Below the pieces are notes generated by a model. That model was not told the origin of the DNA. It was given only the letters and a program-made list of their open reading frames with translations, and made no database searches. A stretch of 5,201 bases of DNA from Bacillota bacterium (GTDB taxonomy: Bacteria; Bacillota; Sulfobacillia; JAJZIM01; JAJZBP01): assembly GCA_021798855.1 (NCBI GenBank), contig JAJZBP010000154.1, forward strand, positions 1-5,201. Direction: 5' to 3'. The translations under genes and the position numbers were made by a program. Shown one piece after another: positions 1 to 4,981 of this stretch (within the stretch, counting starts at the first letter, position 1; each line of letters opens with the position of its first letter).

Positions 1-1124
1 AGCGTGCGGGCCCCAATTCTGTCCAGGACCCGGCTGAAGTAGGCGGCCGAAGGCACCTGCGCCGGCACCGCACCCTCCACCTGGATGGTGGCTTTGCGGA
101 CATGGGCCAGCACCGGTGCGAAGGCCGAGGCAACCAGCCTGTGGATGGCGGCCTCGTGGGGCAGCAGCACGTAGGCTCCGCCGGCGGTGATGAAGTTGCT
201 CACGGCGCCGTTGGCGTATTGGAGAACTATGTGGGTGACCGATGATTTGGGCCGGCGCAACGCGTCCGCCATCAGCCTCGGCAGATCGCCGTATGGCAGG
301 TTGGTCGTCACCGACTTCTCCATGTCGGCCATGATGCGCGGCAAATGCAACAGGCTGCCGGGCTTGAGCAGCGCGTCCTTCAGCGCGAAGAGGACGAGTT
401 GCTGGTCGGCCTCGCGGCTTAAGTCCGCCAGGGGCAAGCTGTGGCGCTCGCGCGCGAACTCAAGCGCCTGCGCGCCGTTTAAGTGGTGCTCGCCCTTGGA
501 AAGCCGGAACACGGTGCAGTGGTTCTCCCGCAAGTTGGGGTAGCAGGAGTCGTTGATGTTGTACGGCACGCGGACGTCGATACCGCCGACGTCGTTCACC
601 AGTTTGACGAACCCCGCGTAGTCCACCACGGCGTAATACTCGACGGGTACGCCGATGTACTTTTCGACGGTCAGCTCCGCCGTCTTGTACCCCCCGAACT
701 CGTAGGCGGAGTCGATCCGCTGATGGCCGTACCCGGGAATGTTTACCCAGAGGTCGCGCGGTACGGAAACGATCGTCATCCTGCGGGTCGTTGGGTCCAA
801 GGACCAGACCATCATCAAGTCGGTTTGCTGGCCACCGAATTGCGGCGATTGCTCGGTGCCCATGATCAGCATGGTTACCGGATCCTGCGGGCGGAGGGCA
901 GCGAGGGATGGACGGTTTGGCTGCTGCAACAAGATCCCCAGCGCTTTGCCCAGGACGTCGGCGGCCACCTGGTCAAGGATCTGGGACCGCAGCGTCAGCC
1001 ACAACCCGCCGCCGGCGACCAACGCCGTCAGGACGACAACGGCGCACCGAAACCAAAGGCGCCGTCTGCGCCGAGGGTGTCCGAACCCATGGTCCGGCTG
1101 GGAAGGGAAGTCTAAGGGTGTCAC
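1..1124 (-). CDS. LytR-CpsA-Psr (LCP) family cell-wall glycopolymer transferase, 3' end missing
   Basis: LCP enzymes are membrane-anchored, act outside the cell, and transfer lipid-linked teichoic acid, capsule or other glycopolymers to peptidoglycan. The partial protein has 374 residues when read from a GTG at 1124. Residues 1-25 are a basic cytoplasmic tail with HPRRRRR at 16-22. Residues about 27-45 are one membrane segment. The LCP core follows: the buried strand MLIMGTE (85-91), the acidic TDLMMVWSLD (101-110), SVPRDLW (120-126), HQRIDSAYEFGG (134-145), and ALEFARERH (220-228) leading to DLSREADQQ (234-242). From about 344 the sequence KATIQVEG and a following helix fit the start of a LytR_C domain, which runs off the window. 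Family assignment is firm; the individual substrate cannot be told. The start is uncertain: GTG 1124 overlaps its own GGAGGTGA, TTG 1130 is an alternative, and the next upstream in-frame stop is TGA at 1181-1179. Residue 240 is Asp where the family usually has Arg, and two cysteines (194, 203) lie in an extracytoplasmic loop. Confidence 0.9.
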   Translation of the reverse strand, partial: MTPLDFPSQPDHGFGHPRRRRRLWFRCAVVVLTALVAGGGLWLTLRSQILDQVAADVLGKALGILLQQPNRPSLAALRPQDPVTMLIMGTEQSPQFGGQQTDLMMVWSLDPTTRRMTIVSVPRDLWVNIPGYGHQRIDSAYEFGGYKTAELTVEKYIGVPVEYYAVVDYAGFVKLVNDVGGIDVRVPYNINDSCYPNLRENHCTVFRLSKGEHHLNGAQALEFARERHSLPLADLSREADQQLVLFALKDALLKPGSLLHLPRIMADMEKSVTTNLPYGDLPRLMADALRRPKSSVTHIVLQYANGAVSNFITAGGAYVLLPHEAAIHRLVASAFAPVLAHVRKATIQVEGAVPAQVPSAAYFSRVLDRIGART

Positions 1125-1178
1125 CTCCAACGACGGGCCGCTGGGTCTGCACGACGAACGTCCGGTGCAGTTCTCTGA

Positions 1179-1216
1179 TCAGACGGATTTCGACATTTAA
1201 AAGTCAACTCCTTTCT
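1179..1216 (-). other. Possible five-codon leader ORF with Shine-Dalgarno upstream of the LCP gene
   Basis: On the minus strand, AAGGAG lies 11 nt before an ATG at 1196. The ATG opens the reading M-S-K-S-V and then a TGA (1181-1179). It is in the same frame as the LCP gene, 24 codons upstream of GTG 1124. It could be a short translated leader peptide, a relic of a longer LCP N-terminus, or chance. Nothing shows that it is expressed. Its value is that the best Shine-Dalgarno/ATG pair in front of the LCP gene leads to a stop. Confidence 0.25.
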
Positions 1217-1482
1217 AAATCACGGCCTTAAACTTTTCGTCATTAAGCAAATTGGTATCTAGTGGGAGTCAATGGTCCAGCATGGGCCTTAAAGAAGCGG
1301 CAAGTTAGGAAATCTCAAAAAAGTTATTGGTTAACATATTTTGACAAATGATTTTCTCGTTTTGTGTTGAATCATTATTTTACGGTACCTAATTTTTTCG
1401 GCACGGTTTCAACGAACGTTCAGCCTTGCGGAGCGGAGAACACAATTCGGCTGCCGGCAAGCTTGGCCGCCTTTCGTGCCGG

Positions 1483-1511
1483 TGGAAAAGGGAAGGCAGG
1501 AAGACTATAAT
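1483..1511 (+). promoter_or_regulatory. Candidate sigma-A promoter of the aminotransferase gene
   Basis: A perfect -10 hexamer TATAAT (1506-1511) follows TGGAAA (1483-1488, four of six matches to TTGACA) with an ideal 17-bp spacer. Transcription would begin near 1518 and leave a leader of about 136 nt before ATG 1654. A second hexamer TATAGT (1590-1595) lacks a well-spaced -35. This is a sequence match only, but it is the strongest promoter-like site in the window. Confidence 0.5.
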
Positions 1512-1517
1512 CGACGC

Positions 1518-1653
1518 AAAGGGGAGGTCGGAGCCTGCGGAAGGCTGGCTCGGCGAAGGCCGCCTGACGGTTCCGGGGACCATTCCGGCTATAGTGTGGC
1601 TGGGGCGGCGCCAAGCAAAGGTTGCAGACTTGGAAGAGCACGGGAGGGGCGAA
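1518..1653 (+). promoter_or_regulatory. GC-rich leader with mutually exclusive small hairpins
   Basis: If transcription starts near 1518, the 5' leader holds several short stems. GAGCC (1531-1535) can pair with GGCTC (1547-1551). Overlapping AGCCT (1532-1536) can instead pair with AGGCT (1542-1546), so the two pairings exclude each other. Next comes CGGC-GAAG-GCCG (1551-1562), then CCGG (1573-1576) with CCGG (1585-1588). No U-tract terminator follows, and I recognise no riboswitch consensus. At this GC content short stems are common by chance. The end of the leader carries the purine-rich ribosome site GGGAGGGG (1642-1649). Confidence 0.25.
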
Positions 1654-2823
1654 ATGAACCACTCAGGGCCATCGGAACTTGCGGACGACAAGGCCGCCCG
1701 CATCCGTGACCAGTTCCCCGTCCTCCGGCGCAACGCCTACCTGAACGCCGGTACCTATGGACCCTTGCCGCTGGCGGTCGGCCGGGCGATGGCGGCGAGC
1801 TTGCAGCGGCAGGTCCGGCGGGGACGGATCGGCCGGGAGGCTTTCAGGGAGCATGAGGAAACGGCCGCGCGGGTCAGGACGCTGGCCGCCCGCCTGGTGG
1901 GGGCGGTGCCCGAGGAGATGGCCCTCACCCGGCAGACCACCGAGGGCATGAACGTAACCGTACTGGGCCTGGACTGGGAGCGGGGCGACCGGGTCCTGAC
2001 CACCGACCAGGAGCACTACGGCGGACTCTTGCCCCTGGCCAACCTGCGCCGGCGCTGGGGGGTGGAGGTGGACTTCATCCGTACCGAGGATCTGCTGGCC
2101 GATCCGGTGGGGGCGGTGGAGCGGGCCTGGACGCCGCGCACCAAGCTGCTGGGTTTTTCCCACGTCTCCTTCCGCACCGGGGCCCTCCTGCCCGCGGCAG
2201 CCCTGGCCGCGGCGGTCCGGCGGCTGGGGGGGCTGACCCTGGCGGACGGTGCCCAGTCGGTGGGAGCCATCCCGGTGGACGTGGCCGAACTGGGGGTCGA
2301 CTTCTACGCCTTTCCGGGGCAGAAGTGGCTTTGCGGGCCGGAGGGGACCGGCCTTCTGTACGTCCGCCGGGAGCGTCAGCCGAGCCTGCGCCCGTCCTTG
2401 CCGGGTTTCGCCGCGGTGCAAGAGATGGCCGAGGACGGTGATTTTTTGTTCAAGCCGGGGGCCCGCCGCTACGAAGGGGGAACCTTCAACCTGCCCACCC
2501 TGGAGGGGCTGGCGGCGGCCCTGAAGTTCTTCCTGGAGGAGGCGGGCGCGGCATGGGCCTTCGGGCGGGTGGCCGGTTGGCGGGAAGCGGCGGCGGCGCG
2601 GTTGAACGCCCTGGGGGCGAGGCTCCTCACTCCTTCACCGGCGGCGGGGCTTTTGTCCTTCCAATGGGAGGGCCGGTCGCCCGAGGACGTGGTGGCCGCC
2701 CTGAGCAGGCGCAGGGTGCTGGTGCGCTCCATCAACCGCCCGGCGTGCGTGCGGGTGGCCGCAGGTTATTGGAACAACGAAGCAGACTTGGAGCGACTGG
2801 TGGAAGCCTTGCAAAAGCCCTGA
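1654..2823 (+). CDS. Class V-fold PLP-dependent aminotransferase-like enzyme
   Basis: This is a 389-residue cytoplasmic fold-type I PLP enzyme of the class V group, which includes cysteine desulfurases, isopenicillin N epimerase-like proteins and several aminotransferases. Visible motifs: YLNAGTYGPLP (29-39) at the active-site entry, LTRQTTEGMN (91-100) for phosphate binding, DQEHYGGLLP (118-127), LADGAQSVGAIPVDV (196-210) with the PLP-pyridine Asp198, and PGQKWLCGPEGTGLLYV (221-237) with Schiff-base Lys224. RRYEGGTFNLP (271-281) and RVAAGYWNNEADLERL (367-382), with carboxylate-binding Arg367, complete the set. The length is normal for the family. ATG 1654 is chosen because GGAGG (1643-1647) sits 6 nt upstream and family similarity begins shortly after it. 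The catalytic Cys loop of desulfurases is not evident: the only nearby Cys (365) is in PACVRVA, beside the Arg. A cysteine desulfurase role is therefore unlikely. Epimerase, lyase or aminotransferase activity remains open. It has its own promoter and terminator, so a link to feoAB is not shown. Confidence 0.9.
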   Translation: MNHSGPSELADDKAARIRDQFPVLRRNAYLNAGTYGPLPLAVGRAMAASLQRQVRRGRIGREAFREHEETAARVRTLAARLVGAVPEEMALTRQTTEGMNVTVLGLDWERGDRVLTTDQEHYGGLLPLANLRRRWGVEVDFIRTEDLLADPVGAVERAWTPRTKLLGFSHVSFRTGALLPAAALAAAVRRLGGLTLADGAQSVGAIPVDVAELGVDFYAFPGQKWLCGPEGTGLLYVRRERQPSLRPSLPGFAAVQEMAEDGDFLFKPGARRYEGGTFNLPTLEGLAAALKFFLEEAGAAWAFGRVAGWREAAAARLNALGARLLTPSPAAGLLSFQWEGRSPEDVVAALSRRRVLVRSINRPACVRVAAGYWNNEADLERLVEALQKP

Positions 2824-2841
2824 TTGGCCGGGGTCTTTTTT
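2813..2841 (+). terminator. Rho-independent terminator overlapping the aminotransferase stop codon
   Basis: AAAAG (2813-2817) pairs with CTTTT (2835-2839). CCCT (2818-2821) pairs with GGGG (2830-2833) including one G-U pair, with T2834 bulged and an eight-base loop. The run of six T ends at 2841. The 5' arm lies in the last codons of the aminotransferase gene and the TGA stop (2821-2823) falls at the top of the stem and in the loop. It should separate that gene from the feo operon. Confidence 0.6.
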
Positions 2842-2891
2842 ATCTCCCTCCCGCTTAAAATAGGGTGAGTTTCGGTTCCGTACATGCGCCC

Positions 2892-2906
2892 GCCGCCGGA
2901 GGCGGC
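2892..2906. repeat. Perfect GC inverted repeat upstream of feoA
   Basis: GCCGCC-GGA-GGCGGC is a perfect 6-bp inverted repeat with a 3-bp centre, 24 bp before feoA. In DNA it could be an operator. In RNA it could form a stable hairpin if transcription starts farther upstream, for example from a weak TAAAAT at 2856-2861. It does not resemble the AT-rich Fur box or the usual DtxR/IdeR-type site. No matching copy is seen elsewhere in the window. Confidence 0.45.
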
Positions 2907-2911
2907 TCCCA

Positions 2912-2920
2912 TGCTATAAA
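2912..2920 (+). promoter_or_regulatory. Candidate extended -10 promoter element of feoAB
   Basis: TGC-TATAAA has the TGn extension plus five of six matches to TATAAT. No -35 consensus is present; the expected -35 place (about 2892-2897) is the left arm of the inverted repeat. Transcription would begin near 2927, giving an almost leaderless message if feoA starts at ATG 2930. The alternative TAAAAT at 2856-2861 also lacks a good -35. Confidence 0.35.
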
Positions 2921-2929
2921 GGGGGAGGG

Positions 2930-3163
2930 ATGAAGTTGACCCTGGATCAGGTGCGTCCCGGCTGGGAAGTGGTCATCAACGCCATCATGGGGGCGGCGGT
3001 CAGGGACCGGATTATCAGGCTGGGCTTGGCGGAAGGCAGCAAGGTGTTGTGCTTGGAAAAGGTGCCGGCGGGCCCGGTTGTGTTACGCAAGGGCTTTTTG
3101 GAGATGGCCTTGGGCCGGGAAATTTGCCGAAGGATAACGGTTCAGCGGGTTGAGCCGATCTGA
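2930..3163 (+). CDS. feoA: FeoA family small ferrous-iron transport protein
   Basis: FeoA is a small cytoplasmic SH3-like protein that works with the FeoB GTPase/permease in Fe(II) uptake. The 77 residues match the usual length of stand-alone FeoA. The family pattern is clear: an opening strand with LDQVRPGWEVVI (5-16), a basic helix VRDRIIRLGLAEGS (24-37) with the typical Leu-Gly-Leu turn, then the strand KVLCLEKVPAGPVVLR (38-53) and the closing GREICRRITVQRV (62-74). The gene ends 2 nt before feoB, as expected for an operon. The start is slightly odd: GGGGGAGGG runs directly into ATG 2930, leaving only 1 nt after GGAGG. A TTG at 2936 in the same frame would have 7-nt spacing and would remove only Met-Lys. 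Either start keeps the whole domain. Confidence 0.88.
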   Translation: MKLTLDQVRPGWEVVINAIMGAAVRDRIIRLGLAEGSKVLCLEKVPAGPVVLRKGFLEMALGREICRRITVQRVEPI

Positions 3164-3165
3164 CC

Positions 3166-4896
3166 ATGGAGGGAACCGCCCTGCTGGTGGGTCCGCCGAA
3201 CGTGGGGAAATCCCTGCTTTTTCAACGGCTGACGGGGCGATACGCGCAGGTATCGAATTACCCGGGAACGACGGTTGAACTGGTCGCCGCCCCATGGGTC
3301 GGGGGAAGGTTGGTGGATACCCCGGGCATCTACGGCTTGGAAGGCGGGAGCGAGGAGGAACAGGTCACCAAGAGGATGCTGGCCGGCGCCGGCGTGGCCG
3401 TCGTCGTCGTGGGCGCTTTGACTTTGGAGCGGGACCTTTACCTGGCTTTGCAAATCTGGGCGATGGGTTTGCCCATGCTGTTGGTGGTCAACCAGTTGGA
3501 CGAGGCCCGCGGGCGGGGGATCAGGCCGGATTTGGCTGTGCTGCGGGGAGCCCTGGGCGTGCCGGTGGTGGGAACGGTGGCGGTGCGCAACATCGGGTTG
3601 CGCAAATTGGTGGAGGAATTGCCGCGGGCCGTCCCGGGGGGTGGGGGCTTGCCCGATTTTGGCGGTGACGTCCTGCCGATCCTGGAGGGAGGACGGGGCG
3701 AGGAGAGGCGCGCCGTCTGCCAGGATTATTTCCGGCGGCGGGCCGACGAGTTGGCGACCATGGTCATCGGGAACAGGGGGAGGAGATCTTCGGGCGGCCT
3801 GTGGCTTCTGCGTCCCTTGCCCGGCCTGCTGGTTCTTTTGCTGCTTTTGGCCGCAACCTATTTTTTCCTGGGTGTGCTGATGGCCCGGATCGTCCTCGAC
3901 TACGCGGAAAGGGTTTTGCTGGGGGAGTTTTACACGCCGCTGTTGCAGGAACTGGCCGGAACGGTTTTGCCGCCGGGAAGTTTCCTTTATGGCCTGTTGG
4001 CCGGATCCAACGGCGTGTTGTCGGTGACCGTGGCCTACCTCCTGATTATTTTGCTTCCTCTGGTGGCGTCTTTTTATTTTTGGATTGGCCTTTTGGAGGA
4101 CACCGGCTATCTGCCGCGTTTGGTGGTGCTCCTTGACCGGACCCTGGGACGGTTTGGGCTGAACGGCAAGGCGGTGATTCCCCTCATTCTGGGCCTGGGC
4201 TGTGGGACGGCGGCGTCGGTCGGCGCCAGGACCCTGGACAGCCCGCGGGAAAGGATCATGGTCACCTTTCTGCTGGCCCTGGCCGTCCCCTGTTCGGCCC
4301 AGATGGCGGTGATCCTGGGGTTGCTGGCTCCGCTGGGCGCCGGTTACCTGGCTTTTTACTTCCTGTTGCTGGCATTGGTTTTTGGCGTGGCCGGGTGCTT
4401 GGGCGGACGGGTGCTGGGAAAGGCCGAGGGTTTGGCCATCGCCCTGCCGCCGCTGCGCCTGCCCGACCCGGCCAATATCCTGCGCAAGACCGTCTACCGG
4501 ACGGTGAATTTCGGGCGGGAGGCTTTTCCCTACTTTTTTTACGGGGGAGTCGTCATGACCATGCTGGAGCAGGGGAGAATGTTGACCTGGTTGGAAAATC
4601 TGCTGAGGCCGCTGACGGTTGGGTGGTTGGAGCTGCCTGCGGCGGCTTCCAAAGCCTTTTTGCTGGGTATGCTACGAAGGGATTTTGGAGCCGCTGGTCT
4701 GTACCAACTGGCGCTGACGCCAGCTCAAACTCTGACCGCGGCTTTCACCATCACCCTGTTCGTCCCGTGTTTGCCGGCGCTGCTGGTGGTGCTGAAGGAA
4801 CGAGGGAAGATGGTTGGATTCGGGATTTGGATTTTTACGCTGGTTGCGGCGTTTTTTCTGGGGGGGCTGGTGCCGCGACTGCTGGCGTTTCTCTGA
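3166..4896 (+). CDS. feoB: Compact FeoB-type ferrous iron transporter (GTPase plus permease)
   Basis: FeoB is an inner-membrane Fe(II) importer with a cytosolic G domain. This protein has 576 residues. G motifs: G1 GPPNVGKS (9-16), G2 within NYPGTTVE (31-38), G3 DTPG (51-54), G4 NQLD (109-112), and a G5-like VAVRN (138-142). A short soluble linker (about 155-212) leads to the membrane part, whose first segment is about 219-238. Further hydrophobic segments lie near 285-308, 336-352, 365-388, 393-412, 521-545 and 550-571. Both gate repeats are present. The first holds GYLPRLVVLLDRTLG (314-328), GLGCGTAASVGARTL (343-357) and VPCSAQMAV (374-382). The second holds YFFYGG (456-461), GWLELP (486-491) and FVPCLPALLVVLKERG (532-547). 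Cys346, Cys376 and Cys535 fall where classical FeoB has its conserved pore cysteines. The protein is about 100-200 residues shorter than typical FeoB, and its first gate reads CGTAAS rather than the usual CNVPAI. No strong ribosome site precedes ATG 3166; coupling to feoA translation is likely. Another divalent metal is possible. Confidence 0.88.
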   Translation: MEGTALLVGPPNVGKSLLFQRLTGRYAQVSNYPGTTVELVAAPWVGGRLVDTPGIYGLEGGSEEEQVTKRMLAGAGVAVVVVGALTLERDLYLALQIWAMGLPMLLVVNQLDEARGRGIRPDLAVLRGALGVPVVGTVAVRNIGLRKLVEELPRAVPGGGGLPDFGGDVLPILEGGRGEERRAVCQDYFRRRADELATMVIGNRGRRSSGGLWLLRPLPGLLVLLLLLAATYFFLGVLMARIVLDYAERVLLGEFYTPLLQELAGTVLPPGSFLYGLLAGSNGVLSVTVAYLLIILLPLVASFYFWIGLLEDTGYLPRLVVLLDRTLGRFGLNGKAVIPLILGLGCGTAASVGARTLDSPRERIMVTFLLALAVPCSAQMAVILGLLAPLGAGYLAFYFLLLALVFGVAGCLGGRVLGKAEGLAIALPPLRLPDPANILRKTVYRTVNFGREAFPYFFYGGVVMTMLEQGRMLTWLENLLRPLTVGWLELPAAASKAFLLGMLRRDFGAAGLYQLALTPAQTLTAAFTITLFVPCLPALLVVLKERGKMVGFGIWIFTLVAAFFLGGLVPRLLAFL

Positions 4897-4925
4897 GGCG
4901 AAACGAGGAGCGGGCGGGTGTGGGG

Positions 4926-4955
4926 TTGCGCGGGGTCGTGGCCAGGGGATATACT
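4926..4955 (+). promoter_or_regulatory. Candidate promoter of the YlbL-like protease gene
   Basis: TTGCGC (4926-4931, four of six matches to TTGACA) and TATACT (4950-4955, five of six matches to TATAAT) are separated by 18 bp. Initiation would fall near 4962, just before AAAGGAG (4963-4969). No terminator is visible between feoB and this site, so feo read-through is also possible. Confidence 0.4.
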
Positions 4956-4981
4956 CTTGGGCAAAGGAGTGATCGCGCGAG

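Larger units (their letters stand above)
1125..1653. other. Divergent intergenic region with AT-rich core
   Basis: This stretch separates the minus-strand LCP gene from the plus-strand aminotransferase gene. Positions about 1197-1410 are clearly AT-rich while both flanks are GC-rich, as expected for a promoter region. On the plus strand a consensus TTGACA sits at 1341-1346 but has no good -10 at 16-18 bp. A weak pair TTGAAT (1367-1372) and TAATTT (1390-1395) has 17-bp spacing. On the minus strand TTGACT (1272-1267) and CTTAAT (1247-1242) form a poor candidate for the LCP gene, with a long 19-bp spacer. A 9-bp direct repeat GGCCTTAAA occurs at 1224-1232 and 1285-1293. No RNA gene or conserved protein is visible. 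An open frame runs from ATG 1426 into the aminotransferase, but its first 76 residues look like read-through of leader sequence. Confidence 0.6.

Noticed and set aside
483..1115. 210-residue plus-strand open frame
   Set aside because: It lies antisense to the LCP gene, whose minus-strand frame carries clear family motifs along its whole length. The plus-strand product has no recognisable domain and is a high-GC shadow.
1179..1181. TGA upstream of the LCP gene as a selenocysteine codon
   Set aside because: No SECIS-like stem-loop is evident just downstream, the residue would lie in a non-catalytic cytoplasmic tail, and LCP proteins are not known selenoproteins.
1513..1521. GACGCAAAG, a hallmark string of c-di-GMP-I (GEMM) riboswitches
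   Set aside because: The matching upstream GGGCAAACC-type arm and the downstream GGTAGC-type segment are absent, and the string sits at the predicted transcription start just after TATAAT.
1426..1653. N-terminal 76-residue extension of the aminotransferase from ATG 1426
   Set aside because: It would place the best promoter inside the gene, has no ribosome site and shows no family similarity. ATG 1654 has a good Shine-Dalgarno site and gives the normal length.
1663..2421. 252-residue minus-strand open frame
   Set aside because: Antisense to the aminotransferase gene; Pro/Gly/Gln/Arg-rich low-complexity product typical of a shadow frame in GC-rich DNA.
4897..4981. Search for an intrinsic terminator after feoB
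   Set aside because: No stem followed by a T-run is present; only a candidate promoter is seen there.
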